A DNA stretch of 64,000 nt from Paenibacillus sp. FSL W8-0186 (lineage in GTDB: Bacteria > Bacillota > Bacilli > Paenibacillales > Paenibacillaceae), in NCBI RefSeq assembly GCF_037969765.1, contig NZ_CP150207.1:2652001-2716000 (forward strand), read 5' to 3'. Both the position numbers and the translations under genes were made by a program. Position 1 is the stretch's first letter. Each line of letters starts with the position of its first letter. The notes under the pieces were generated by a model that made no database searches, was not told where the DNA came from, and worked only from the letters and a program-made list of their open reading frames with translations. This document shows, piece by piece, positions 17,978 to 26,672 of the stretch.

Positions 17978-19033
17978 ATGGCAGGCAATACATTTGGAGA
18001 AGTATTCAAGATTACGACGTTTGGCGAATCGCACGGGGCGGCCGTTGGGGTTATCGTGGATGGGGTCACACCGGGAGTGGAGCTGACCGAAGCTTATATC
18101 CAGGCGCAGATGGACCGCCGCAAACCGGGCCAATCCTCGGTGACTACGCCGCGCAAAGAGTATGACATCATAAGCATTAAATCCGGCATGTTTGAAGGGA
18201 AGACGACGGGTACGCCGCTTTTTATCATGCTCGAAAATAAAGATATGCGGCCAGAGGCTTACAGCGATATCCAGAACGCTTTCCGCCCCGGGCATGCTGA
18301 CTTCACATATTTGCAAAAATACGGCATTCGCGATCACCGCGGCAGCGGCCGGGCTTCCGGTAGAGAGACGGCGGGACGAGTAGCCGCCGGAGCGGTAGCG
18401 CGCAAGCTGCTGGAGCATCGCGGCGTGCAAGTGGTGGCTTATACGAAGGAGCTTGGCGGAATCCGCTGTGAGACCTACAACGAGGAAATCATTGAGCAAA
18501 ATGCGGTACGGGCCTGCGATCCTGACGCTGCCGTGCGGATGATTGAACGGGTGGAGCAGTTGGCAGCCGCGGGAGACAGCTGCGGCGGCATCGTGGAATG
18601 CCGGATTCGCGGCGTGAAGGCCGGGCTGGGCGAGCCGGTCTTCGATAAGCTGGATGCCGAATTGGCCAAGGCAATGCTCTCGATTGGCGCAGTTAAAGGC
18701 ATCGAGTTCGGCGCGGGCTTTGCTGCAGCGGGCATGCTGGGCAGCGAGCATAACGATGAGATGAATGCTTCCGGATTTTTGAGCAATAATGCTGGCGGGA
18801 TTCTCGGCGGAATCAGCACGGGCAACGAAATCGTGTTCCGTATCGTCGTTAAGCCGACCTCATCGATTTCTGTTCCGCAGCAAACGATGAATGTTCGGGG
18901 CGAAGAGCAGCAAATTATTACGGAGGGCAGACATGACCCAAGCATCTGCCCGCGGATTATTCCGGTAGTTGAAGCGATGGCTTGCCTAGTCCTGGAGGAT
19001 CATTACAAACGGCAGGCTGCGATGCTTGGATAA
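17978..19033 (+). CDS. aroC: Chorismate synthase
   Basis: A 351-residue enzyme converting 5-enolpyruvylshikimate-3-phosphate to chorismate with reduced FMN. It has FGESHG near residue 17, RPGHADFTYLQKYG, RDHRGSGRASGRETAGRVAAGA and GRHDPSICPR. The N terminus MAGNTFGEVFKITTFGESHG resembles the E. coli AroC type rather than the MRYLTAGESHG type of Bacillus AroF. It stands alone, without other aromatic pathway genes, beside its own LysR gene. It could be a second chorismate synthase serving a special pathway (inference). The start follows AGGGAGAG. Confidence 0.92.
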   Translation: MAGNTFGEVFKITTFGESHGAAVGVIVDGVTPGVELTEAYIQAQMDRRKPGQSSVTTPRKEYDIISIKSGMFEGKTTGTPLFIMLENKDMRPEAYSDIQNAFRPGHADFTYLQKYGIRDHRGSGRASGRETAGRVAAGAVARKLLEHRGVQVVAYTKELGGIRCETYNEEIIEQNAVRACDPDAAVRMIERVEQLAAAGDSCGGIVECRIRGVKAGLGEPVFDKLDAELAKAMLSIGAVKGIEFGAGFAAAGMLGSEHNDEMNASGFLSNNAGGILGGISTGNEIVFRIVVKPTSSISVPQQTMNVRGEEQQIITEGRHDPSICPRIIPVVEAMACLVLEDHYKRQAAMLG

Positions 19034-19064
19034 GCAGAAACGGCAGCCCTTTAAGGCCTTAAGG

Positions 19065-19967
19065 CTATGTAGCTTCCGTTGATGATGCGTGCAAAGCAAG
19101 CTCCAGGAAAGCCTGGGCTTGCGGAGGCAGAGGGTCGCCCGCTCGCACGCAGCATGAAATAACGTTGCCGGCCTTGAGCTCGCCCGCCTCGATGCGTACT
19201 AACGCACCGCTGTTGATGTATGAGCGGGCCTCGATGGCCGAAATGAAGGTAATACCAAGACCGGCCATCGAGGCGCGCAGTGCCTCTTGGGGCCCATTTA
19301 CCCGAACCGCGGGCAGCGGTTCGGGTATTTCTGCTGCCCGGCAGAGCGACATCAGCGCCTGAAGCGTATAGCTCCCCGATTCCCTTAATATAAAAGGGGA
19401 GGCGAACAACGCGGTCGGAGAAATGCTTCGTCCGGCAAGGGGATGATCGCGATGCGCTACGAACCATAATTCGTCTTCATAAACCGGGATGAAGTCGATG
19501 TTCGCCGGAAGCTGCTGATGCGAGCCGCCAATCCAGGCCATATCGGTCTCATAACGAAGCAGCCTGTCTAGTGCAAACTGCACATTTCCAGACACCATGC
19601 TGATTTCAACCGCGGCGTGCGATCGCTGATACTGCGCGAGCCAATCAGGCAGCAAATAATTTGCCGGCAAATAAGTAGCTGATATTTTCAAGCGGCCAAT
19701 GCTTCCTCGCTGATAGGCAATGCACTGCTTGTCGATTTCGGCTTCGAGGGCAAACAGCCGGTCCGCCTGAGCCGCCAGCCATTTCCCCGCATCGGTCAAT
19801 ACTACATTTCTTCCCTCCAGGCGCGTTAAGCGCATTTGCAATTCCTTTTCCAGCTTGCGCAGCTGCATCGTCACTGCCGGCTGGCTGATATTAAGCTGCT
19901 CGGCTGCCTTGCTGACCCCTCCGGCTCGTGCAATCTCATAAAAAATGCGTAAAGCATGGATATTCAT
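19065..19967 (-). CDS. LysR-family regulator, divergent to threonine-synthase-like gene
   Basis: A 300-residue LysR protein with helix-turn-helix at the N terminus (FYEIARAGGVSKAAEQLNISQPAVTMQLRKLE) and a substrate-binding-like domain (RLKISATYLPANYLLPDWLA). It resembles the CysL/YwfK side of the family more than the regulator at 16877. It is divergent to the gene at 20098 with an AT-rich 130-base intergenic region holding ATAATTCTTAT-type repeats, so it probably regulates that gene. It is convergent with aroC. Confidence 0.85.
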   Translation of the reverse strand: MNIHALRIFYEIARAGGVSKAAEQLNISQPAVTMQLRKLEKELQMRLTRLEGRNVVLTDAGKWLAAQADRLFALEAEIDKQCIAYQRGSIGRLKISATYLPANYLLPDWLAQYQRSHAAVEISMVSGNVQFALDRLLRYETDMAWIGGSHQQLPANIDFIPVYEDELWFVAHRDHPLAGRSISPTALFASPFILRESGSYTLQALMSLCRAAEIPEPLPAVRVNGPQEALRASMAGLGITFISAIEARSYINSGALVRIEAGELKAGNVISCCVRAGDPLPPQAQAFLELALHASSTEAT

Positions 19968-20097
19968 GGGATATGCCCTCTCTTATATATAAATAATTCT
20001 TATCTATTCCTAAATTATATATATTATACTTATTTTATGCTATCCATTATTGTTGTCTTATTAACATAAATCCATGGGGAATCGAGGAGAGATTTGA

Positions 20098-21387
20098 ATG
20101 GGGAACGGAAATGGCCGGGAATACACGCTGCGATGCTTAGAGTGCGGGGGAGAGTTCGTTGGACAATGGCGGATCCGCTGTCATTGCGGTGGAATTTTGG
20201 AAATATGGCGGGATTTAAGCGGCTTGGACGGCGAACGGTTAAGGCGGCTATTTGAACAAAGGCTCTTTACGGAGCGGGGTACAGTCTATGCCGGCGGGGT
20301 GTGGAGATATAAAGAGCTGATTGCCCCGGAATTGCCGGATAATGTGTTGACGACTAGGGGAGAGGGGAACACGGGACTGTATCGCTCACAGGCCTGTGCA
20401 GCATATGCCGGCATCAGGGAGTTGAAGCTGAAGGCGCAGAGCGAGAATCCGAGCGGCTCCTTCAAGGACAACGGCATGGCCGCAGCTGTTTCGCATGGTT
20501 TATCTCTAGGGGGTAATGTTTTTGCCTGTTCATCGACTGGAAATACCTCGGCATCCCTGGCAATGTACGCAGCCTGGACCGGGAGCTTCTCCTTAGTCTT
20601 TGCGCCAGCCAGCAATATCTCTCCGGCAAAAATCAGTCAATCCACCGCTTACGGGGCGCAGGTTATACGGTTTGATGGCACGTACGACGACGGGGTAGCC
20701 TTCTTGGAAACGTGGGGCGACGTTCTTGGATTGTATGTGTGCAACTCGCTGAATCCTTATCGGATCGAAGGACAGAAGAGCATCGTCTACGAGCTGGCGC
20801 AGCAGCTGCAATGGAAAATGCCCGAATGGATTGCAATTCCGGGAGGCGCTCTCAGCAATGTGTCCGCGCTGGGCAAAGGTTTGGACGATTTATGGAGCCT
20901 TGGCATGATTGATAAGCTGCCCCGTATCGCGCTTGTACAGGCAGAGGGAGCTAGTCCCTTTCATCGGATGGTAGAGCATAAAAGGAAGACACTTGTGCCC
21001 GAGCCTAATCCTGTCACCCGAGCCAGTGCCATGAATATCGGCAATCCGCCCAGCTGGCGGAAAGCTCTGGCTGCGCTGGAACTAACGCAAGGGGTGACGG
21101 TAGCGGTCAGCGATGAAGAAATCATGCTGGCCAAGCGGGTCATTGACCGCAGCGGAGTCGGCTGTGAGCCAGCCTCTGCTGCCACGCTGGCTGGGTTGAA
21201 GAAGCTTAGAGCGAATGGAACTATTGATAAAGAAGAGACAGCCGTGGCGATACTAACCGGTCACATGCTAAAGGATGTCGCAGCGCTGGAGGAACTATAT
21301 AGCGAGGAAATTACGCATATGCCCGGAGGAGAGCTATTATCGCCAGAAGCTGTCAGAATCGCTCTTAATGTATTTAAATCGGTTTGA
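20098..21387 (+). CDS. Threonine-synthase-like PLP enzyme with N-terminal zinc-ribbon-like segment
   Basis: A 429-residue fold-type II PLP enzyme. The N terminus has two cysteine pairs (RCLECGG and RCHCGG), like archaeal-type threonine synthases. The PLP lysine is Lys123 in NPSGSFKDNG. Other signatures are GEGNTGLYR, CSSTGNTSASLAMYAA (phosphate binding) and IPGGALSNVSALGKG. There are no hom or thrB genes beside it, so it may be a second threonine synthase or act on another phosphohydroxy amino acid. It is single-gene, divergent from a LysR gene, with a GAGGAGAG ribosome binding site. Confidence 0.8.
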   Translation: MGNGNGREYTLRCLECGGEFVGQWRIRCHCGGILEIWRDLSGLDGERLRRLFEQRLFTERGTVYAGGVWRYKELIAPELPDNVLTTRGEGNTGLYRSQACAAYAGIRELKLKAQSENPSGSFKDNGMAAAVSHGLSLGGNVFACSSTGNTSASLAMYAAWTGSFSLVFAPASNISPAKISQSTAYGAQVIRFDGTYDDGVAFLETWGDVLGLYVCNSLNPYRIEGQKSIVYELAQQLQWKMPEWIAIPGGALSNVSALGKGLDDLWSLGMIDKLPRIALVQAEGASPFHRMVEHKRKTLVPEPNPVTRASAMNIGNPPSWRKALAALELTQGVTVAVSDEEIMLAKRVIDRSGVGCEPASAATLAGLKKLRANGTIDKEETAVAILTGHMLKDVAALEELYSEEITHMPGGELLSPEAVRIALNVFKSV

Positions 21388-21688
21388 GGCTGCTCTAAAA
21401 ATATATATTTATGGGAAAATATAGTGAAACTTCCAACGTGCATCGTAGTCTAATTATATATGTTGAACCAGGAGGTGGTAAAATACGAGCTTGTCCAATT
21501 TTAAATATTAAACAAGATAGGAGGAGAGGAGTAATTTAGAAGCATGAACTAAGATAGTTCAGCACGTTAAGAATACTAGCCAATACGGAGATTCATTTGT
21601 ACTGCAGCTTCTGCGAGCATCAATGATTTAAAAAGACAGCAGGCGTTCTACTTAATTCAAATATTCTATTCTACTGGAGGAATGAAAT
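21388..21688. other. 301-base intergenic region, no gene recognised
   Basis: AT-rich leader of paralogue 4. An unused ribosome-binding-like GGAGGAGAGGAG lies near 21520 with only a two-codon frame (ATG AAC TAA) after it. No homology to the neighbouring repeats and no clear promoter pair were seen. Confidence 0.4.
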
Positions 21689-23284
21689 ATGAATAAACGC
21701 CTTAATCGCAAATGGATTGCATGGCTGCTGACTGTTATGCTTCTTGCTGTTGTTCTGCCGGCAGGGGGGGCTGCCGCTGCAAGCAATGAAGCCGAATTGG
21801 AGTGGGAACGGACTTTAAGTAAGGACATTCGATTCATCGATGTGAAGCAGACGGAGGACGGATACTCCCTGATTGGTTCTCATAATCAAAGCTTTGACTT
21901 GTATTTAGCTAAGGGCGATACAGAAGGTTATTTATACTGGGAGAAATTTCATGAGGCAAACTCCGAACCCGGCCGAAGATATCTTCCAGGAGCTGGCACC
22001 ACTACACCGGACGGAGGATATTTAATTGGCGGCACTGTCGGAATTGGGAGGGAACGGAACAGCCCGTTTTTTATCGAAAAATATGATGCCGAAGGTAACA
22101 GTGTAGCATATATACATCTCACTGGCGGTACCTCTCCGGGTTTTTCAGATATTCGGCTCGCAAAGGATGGAGGGATACTATATGCCAATAATCTGGGGGG
22201 CTGGTTTAATATTCATGACAGAGCTTTCGCCGGCAAAGTTACGGATCAAGGAGAAACGGTATGGTCGACCAAGCTTGGCGATACATTTGCGAGTTTCGGA
22301 TATCATTCCGACAGATTGATTGAATTGACGGACGGAAGCTACCTGGTGGAAGGATATAACGGTTACTTTAGAAATCAATACGTATGGCGGCTCGATGCAG
22401 AGGGTCAGATCCTGGAAACACAGGAATATCAGGGGCTTATTAGCGGAGCGGCGCTTGCAACGGATGATGGAGGATACATCATTTTTGCCACGGATGCCGA
22501 GACGAATGAAGTTGTATTCCTTAAAAATACAGCCTCACACGAGACAGAGCTGTATCTCCCGCTTTCTTTTAATGGAGAAGTGAAATCCCTTGAGGAAGCA
22601 GCGGATGGCGGTTATCTGGTAGGTACGACAGAAGGCATTTATAAGACGGATGAAAACGGAAATGTGCAATGGCAGCGAGCGTTAAGCGGATTAAGCAAGC
22701 TGGCTCCTACAACGGACGGGGGAGCTGTTGTAATTGCGGGTCAAAAGCTGCTGAAATTCAAAGGGGCTAATGAGGAAGCTCCTTTGGAAGATGGCCTGAG
22801 CTTTGACTCTAACGCTTACTCGCTGGTCGAGGGGCAGAGGCTCGATACGGTAGTTACAGCTGTGTATGGCGGAGTGAAGAGCGATGTCACGGGACAAGCT
22901 GCTTATACCTCGGAAGATGAATCTATTGTTTCTATTGATGAGGAGGGCAATCTGACAGGGCATCGTCTCGGACAAACGAAGATTCGAGCGGTATTTAACA
23001 GCATGTCGACAGAAGCCACTGTCTTTGTCGTGAGGACGTACACGGCTGTTCTGTTGGACTCTGCAGAATATAGTGTTAATATCGGCCAACCGCTGGATCT
23101 AGTCGCCTACTATCAGGAGGGCAACAAGCTCGCAGATGTTACTGGCGATAGCCATTTCGAGGTGAGCGACCCCGCAATTGCCCGGATAGAGGACGGTCAA
23201 ATCATTGGATTGAAGGCAGGTCGAACTTCTTTGAAGGTAACTTATAACGGTTATGAAACAACGGCCATTGTTGACGTATATTAA
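21689..23284 (+). CDS. Secreted DGGY-repeat protein with two Big_2 domains (paralogue 4)
   Basis: A 531-residue protein with a signal peptide ending near GGAAAASNEA. The repeat region follows (PDGGYLIGGT, KDGGILYAN, TDGSYLVEG, DDGGYIIFAT, ADGGYLVGTT). Two Big_2 domains end it: YSLVEGQRLDTVVTAVYG to EATVFVV, and YSVNIGQPLDLVAYYQEG to ETTAIVDVY. The last domain is close to the Big_2 of paralogue 1. It is the intact equivalent of the frameshifted paralogue 3, lies 5 kb from the tandem set, and has an ACTGGAGGAATG ribosome binding site. Role unknown; secreted. Confidence 0.85.
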   Translation: MNKRLNRKWIAWLLTVMLLAVVLPAGGAAAASNEAELEWERTLSKDIRFIDVKQTEDGYSLIGSHNQSFDLYLAKGDTEGYLYWEKFHEANSEPGRRYLPGAGTTTPDGGYLIGGTVGIGRERNSPFFIEKYDAEGNSVAYIHLTGGTSPGFSDIRLAKDGGILYANNLGGWFNIHDRAFAGKVTDQGETVWSTKLGDTFASFGYHSDRLIELTDGSYLVEGYNGYFRNQYVWRLDAEGQILETQEYQGLISGAALATDDGGYIIFATDAETNEVVFLKNTASHETELYLPLSFNGEVKSLEEAADGGYLVGTTEGIYKTDENGNVQWQRALSGLSKLAPTTDGGAVVIAGQKLLKFKGANEEAPLEDGLSFDSNAYSLVEGQRLDTVVTAVYGGVKSDVTGQAAYTSEDESIVSIDEEGNLTGHRLGQTKIRAVFNSMSTEATVFVVRTYTAVLLDSAEYSVNIGQPLDLVAYYQEGNKLADVTGDSHFEVSDPAIARIEDGQIIGLKAGRTSLKVTYNGYETTAIVDVY

Positions 23285-23337
23285 TTACCTGCGTGAGAAG
23301 GATACGGCACAAACGCCATGAAACTGATCCACAGAAA

Positions 23338-23366
23338 AAGAACCGGGGAAACCCGGTTCTTCTTTT
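23338..23366. terminator. Bidirectional terminator
   Basis: Stem AAGAACCGGG/CCCGGTTCTT with a GAAA tetraloop, flanked by A-run and T-rich sequence. It serves paralogue 4 and the convergent stalk-domain gene. Confidence 0.9.
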
Positions 23367-24543
23367 ATTTCAGCTTGAATACGTACTTTTTACTATGGTT
23401 ATCATATAGGCTGCGGTTCTCGAATTGCAGACTGCCATCCCCGGTCTCACCCAAAAAGACAAGATTATCCCCATGATACGGGACATCGTTCATTTCGGCA
23501 TATTCAAGTTCTTCACCGCTCAGGAACTGCTGATACAATAAGGTTGCCGAGTTATCCTTCAAGTTGATCAATGTCAGATGCCCGCTTAGATTCGGGCGGA
23601 TTAGCAAATAGGATGAGCTTACAGCTAGAACGGAGTGGTTCTCGTCTTTGCCGGTAAGCTTGGGCAGATCATATTCCCGGATGACCTGGCCATCGGCGTC
23701 AATGATTGATAGCAGCTTGCCATCGGTGAGAACCGCATTCCCATCTTGATCCACTACGGCGTTTTTCTCATAACGCTGGAAATAATAAGCTTTGCTCTGG
23801 CTGATGACCTGTTTGTCTTTGATGAAGGCCGTGTACACATTCGTATGGACATGTGGTTCTCCATAATTGTCTTCAACCGTAATGATATAGCTCTGCTGGG
23901 CGCTTGGCATGCTGTAGGCGCTGATCGTCGTGAATTCTTGAATATCGACATTCAATTGGCCCACGTGTTCCGGTTTTGCTTCAAACGGGTAAGCAAAATA
24001 TAAATCCCCTGTGTTCTTATTCAGCCATATGCTTGTATTCACGCCAGCTCCCTGAACATAGGGCGATTTCTGGGATAACGAAACTGTTTTCTTGGCGGCA
24101 TTCCACTCTACGCCAGCTCCTATCGCCTCCGAGAAGAAGCGGATGGGCACGAAGGTACGGCCGCTGCGCACGATAACCGGGGAATTCAGCTTCACCGTTG
24201 TACCGTTAACGGTTGCAATGGAAGCATTTAGTTTCATGGACACAATACGATTGGGATAGGTCATCGTCACGCTCTGATCCTGTGCGTTCCAGAATACGAC
24301 GCTGCCCAGCAGTTCGCCGATATCCCTAAGCGGCAAATAGACCGAGTCTTTGTAAAATAGTGGCGCAGACGAAGGTGAATATTCCTGGCCGTTAAATAAC
24401 AGTTTGATACTTGATTTCGAATTGCTGCTGCTTGCCGCTGCGGCAGTTGATGAGGCCGAGGAAAAGGTGATCGGGGCGATGGACAACATGGCTGCCAGTC
24501 CGATCATTGCAATTTTGGATGAAGCTTTTTTTGTGATATTCAT
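23365..24543 (-). CDS. Secreted protein with copper-amine-oxidase-type N-terminal (stalk) domain
   Basis: A 392-residue protein with a signal peptide (AMIGLAAMLSIAPITFSSAS). The stalk domain follows (LLFNGQEY, PLFYKDSVYLPLRDIGELLG, RTFVPIRFFSEAIGAGVEWN), a module common in secreted Paenibacillus proteins. The remaining 200 residues are beta-rich with no catalytic motif I recognise. ATG 24543 was chosen because of the GGAGGGAG site and the signal peptide after it; upstream codons in frame lack one. It acts outside the cell, with unknown partner. Confidence 0.85.
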   Translation of the reverse strand: MNITKKASSKIAMIGLAAMLSIAPITFSSASSTAAAASSSNSKSSIKLLFNGQEYSPSSAPLFYKDSVYLPLRDIGELLGSVVFWNAQDQSVTMTYPNRIVSMKLNASIATVNGTTVKLNSPVIVRSGRTFVPIRFFSEAIGAGVEWNAAKKTVSLSQKSPYVQGAGVNTSIWLNKNTGDLYFAYPFEAKPEHVGQLNVDIQEFTTISAYSMPSAQQSYIITVEDNYGEPHVHTNVYTAFIKDKQVISQSKAYYFQRYEKNAVVDQDGNAVLTDGKLLSIIDADGQVIREYDLPKLTGKDENHSVLAVSSSYLLIRPNLSGHLTLINLKDNSATLLYQQFLSGEELEYAEMNDVPYHGDNLVFLGETGDGSLQFENRSLYDNHSKKYVFKLK

Positions 24544-24677
24544 GGGGTTCTCCCTCCAACGTAATTTGGAATTATTGCGTCGTCGAATATTTGGACGATT
24601 TGTTTGGAAAAAAGTTGCACGCATACATGCAATCCCCCGTTGCCCAGTCTAAACCTTATTTACGCTGAAGGTGGTTA

Positions 24678-24706
24678 TTGACAAAAAGTTTAATTGTAAC
24701 TATACT
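24678..24706 (+). promoter_or_regulatory. Promoter of the first catechol-dioxygenase-like gene
   Basis: TTGACA (24678-24683), 17-base spacer and TATACT (24701-24706). The -10 lies inside the first dyad of the operator array. Confidence 0.8.
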
Positions 24707-24738
24707 GATTACAACATTTGTAACTGATGTGATTACAA
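24694..24738. promoter_or_regulatory. Four half-site operator array over the promoter
   Basis: Two perfect dyads, each TTGTAA-N9-TTACAA, at 24694-24714 and 24718-24738 with centres 24 bp apart. The middle pair forms a third perfect dyad, TTACAA-CAT-TTGTAA. Overlap with the -10 box implies repression. The TTAC-N7-GTAA geometry of the middle dyad resembles sites of DUF24/HxlR redox and quinone sensors such as YodB and CatR. Confidence 0.7.
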
Positions 24739-24778
24739 GTTATTTGCATAAAATATATAGACGGAAGGGGCCCTACAT

Positions 24779-25636
24779 ATGGCACAAATTATTCATCCGC
24801 AGGCGGAGATTGGCCTGGTTCGTTTGAAGGTACAAAACTTAGAGCGCTCAATCGCTTTCTATGAAGAGGTGATTGGGCTGAAGCTATTGAAGCAAGAGGG
24901 CGATGTGGCCGAGCTTGCTGCTGACGGGCGCCATGCGCTCGTAGTTCTGGAAGCAAACGACGGCTATCGCATATCGGCAAGCCGCTCTTCCGGTCTTTAT
25001 CATTTTGCAATATTATTGCCCGACAGAGTGTCGCTTGGCTTGGCGCTGCGCAACTTGGCCAAGCACAATGTTTCAGTGGGTCAGGGCGATCATCTAGTAA
25101 GCGAAGCGCTATATTTGAATGATCCGGACAATAACGGGATAGAAATTTATGCGGACCGGCCGCGGGAAACCTGGCAGCGCAGCGCTGACGGGGAGTATGT
25201 GATGACGACAGATCCTGTGGATATTGAGGGGCTGCTGCATATATCCGAACAGGCGCAGTGGCAGGGGCTCCCTGCTGATACGGTAATTGGCCATGTCCAT
25301 TTTCATGTAGGCGATCTCCGGCAGGCCAAGCATTTCTACTGTGATGTGCTCGGCTTCGAGGTTACGGCTCATTACGGCTCGGCTGCATTGTTCATTTCCG
25401 CGGGCGGCTACCATCACCATATTGGGCTTAACACCTGGGCAGGAGCGGGTGCGCCGCCTGCGGCAGCTGATGCAACTGGCTTGGCGTATTACACCGTAAC
25501 ACTGCCTCATCAGCAGGCGCTGGCCGAGGTGGAAGCCCGGATTATAGAAGCAGGCGTAGCATTCGAACGCGTAGAAAATGCTATTACAGTAAGTGATCCT
25601 TTCGGAATCCAAACACAATTAATTGTAAAAGGATAA
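24779..25636 (+). CDS. CatE-like catechol 2,3-dioxygenase (VOC superfamily)
   Basis: A 285-residue protein with two glyoxalase/VOC modules (residues 12-125 and 165-280), the length and layout of Bacillus CatE. Candidate metal ligands are histidines in YHFAILL, GHVHFHV and HHHIGLNTW and the glutamate in NGIEIYADR. CatE opens the catechol ring as part of quinone and catechol detoxification. It is a single gene under the operator array upstream. A paralogue lies at 26673. Confidence 0.82.
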   Translation: MAQIIHPQAEIGLVRLKVQNLERSIAFYEEVIGLKLLKQEGDVAELAADGRHALVVLEANDGYRISASRSSGLYHFAILLPDRVSLGLALRNLAKHNVSVGQGDHLVSEALYLNDPDNNGIEIYADRPRETWQRSADGEYVMTTDPVDIEGLLHISEQAQWQGLPADTVIGHVHFHVGDLRQAKHFYCDVLGFEVTAHYGSAALFISAGGYHHHIGLNTWAGAGAPPAAADATGLAYYTVTLPHQQALAEVEARIIEAGVAFERVENAITVSDPFGIQTQLIVKG

Positions 25637-25653
25637 TAACTCACCAACGAAAA

Positions 25654-25699
25654 GCACTGAGGCTCCAGGAAGCTGTACGTTCCTGAGCTTCGGTGTTTT
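25654..25699 (+). terminator. Terminator after the CatE-like gene
   Basis: Imperfect stem between CACTGAGGCTCCAGGAA and TTCCTGAGCTTCGGTG, followed by TTTT. Confidence 0.65.
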
Positions 25700-25756
25700 A
25701 TTCATGAGGAGCTGTAACTTTGGACTTCATCCGGCCCATCATTCAACATGCAGGAA

Positions 25757-26065
25757 TTATGCTTTTAGCCAATGCCGAGACCATTTCTCTATTTCACTAA
25801 AAATGGGCTCAAATGCTAAACCTTTATCCGTTAATGAGTATTCAATCCGCACAGGAGTTTCCGGATAGATTTCTCTTTTGACTATTCCCTCGATCTCTAA
25901 ATCCTTCAATCTCTCTGAAAGCACTTTGCCGCTTATTCCGATTGCCGTTTCAATATTACAAAAGCGCTGCGGGCCAGATAATAACTGATAAATTATCAAT
26001 CCAGTCCATCTTTGGCTTAATAAACTCATAGCTTGTTCAAATCCCGGACAAATTGATTTATCCAA
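25757..26065 (-). CDS. HxlR/DUF24-family redox-sensing repressor
   Basis: A 102-residue winged-helix protein (CPGFEQAMSLLSQRWTGLIIYQLLSGPQRFCNIE, ISGKVLSERLKDLE), typical of the HxlR family, which includes YodB and CatR. It has one cysteine near the N terminus (Cys6), the position of the conserved sensing cysteine. The start is TTG 26065 with AAGGAGGAG 7 bases upstream. It is divergent from the doxX-catE2-monooxygenase operon and probably represses it in response to quinones or electrophiles (inference). Confidence 0.88.
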   Translation of the reverse strand: MDKSICPGFEQAMSLLSQRWTGLIIYQLLSGPQRFCNIETAIGISGKVLSERLKDLEIEGIVKREIYPETPVRIEYSLTDKGLAFEPIFSEIEKWSRHWLKA

Positions 26066-26138
26066 TCGAATCTCCTCCTTATATCCTTAGTATATCACTT
26101 TCTACAAGTTTCAACATTACTTTTACATAATTACACAC

Positions 26139-26183
26139 TTGACGTATGTAGTTTATATAAATATAATAACTTACATAAAGTAA
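26139..26183 (+). promoter_or_regulatory. Promoter and HxlR-type operator of the doxX operon
   Basis: TTGACG (26139-26144), 17-base spacer and a perfect TATAAT (26162-26167), followed at once by the dyad TTAC-N5-GTAA (26171-26183). This is the right place for repression by the divergent HxlR protein. Confidence 0.72.
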
Positions 26184-26253
26184 CCAACTGATAAATTGAA
26201 GTTTCGTCTTCCGGTTTGTTCAGTTGGTATCATGATGAAGGAGTGTTTAGTTA

Positions 26254-26661
26254 ATGGTAAGAAAAGATGAGCTGGGTTTGACATTGTTAAGGTTGATTTT
26301 AGGTATCACATTCTTGATACACGGGCTTGACAAATTCCAAGGTGGAATTGCCAATACTGCGGCCTTTTTCGAAAGCTTGGGGATGCCTGGTTTTGCTGCC
26401 TATGTCGTAGCGCTAGTTGAATTATTAGGCGGAATTGCAATGATATTAGGACTTGGAACAAGGGTTGTCGCCGGTTTATTCGCGATCATCATGGCGGTTG
26501 CAATCCTCAAAGTAAAACTTGCCATAGGCTTCCTTGGCAATGGACAAATGGCCGGATATGAGCTGGATTTGATTTTACTTGTAATTTCCGTTTATCTCGC
26601 TTTGAAGAATAGAACTTCCTGGGCATTAGACAATATTTTGTTCCAAACGAAAAAAGCTTAA
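26254..26661 (+). CDS. DoxX-family membrane protein (CatD-like)
   Basis: A 135-residue protein with four membrane segments and the DoxX pattern GITFLIHGLDKFQGG followed by YVVALVELLGGIAMILG. In Bacillus the catD-catE pair has the same order, DoxX protein then dioxygenase, and is controlled by YodB/CatR. The same arrangement here supports a role in thiol or quinone stress at the membrane. The start follows AAGGAGTG. Confidence 0.85.
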   Translation: MVRKDELGLTLLRLILGITFLIHGLDKFQGGIANTAAFFESLGMPGFAAYVVALVELLGGIAMILGLGTRVVAGLFAIIMAVAILKVKLAIGFLGNGQMAGYELDLILLVISVYLALKNRTSWALDNILFQTKKA

Positions 26662-26672
26662 AAGAGGTGTGT

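Noticed and set aside
16877..18751. Very long minus-strand frame joining the LysR gene with the antisense of aroC
   Set aside because: The part upstream of 17809 is a shadow of aroC in codon pattern; the LysR gene has its own start with AAGGTGA before it and the normal family length.
12216..21486. Eleven-base match TGGTAAAATAC upstream of paralogues 1 and 4
   Set aside because: It looks like an extended -10 but the flanks do not align and no -35 is found; chance or a common promoter element explains it.
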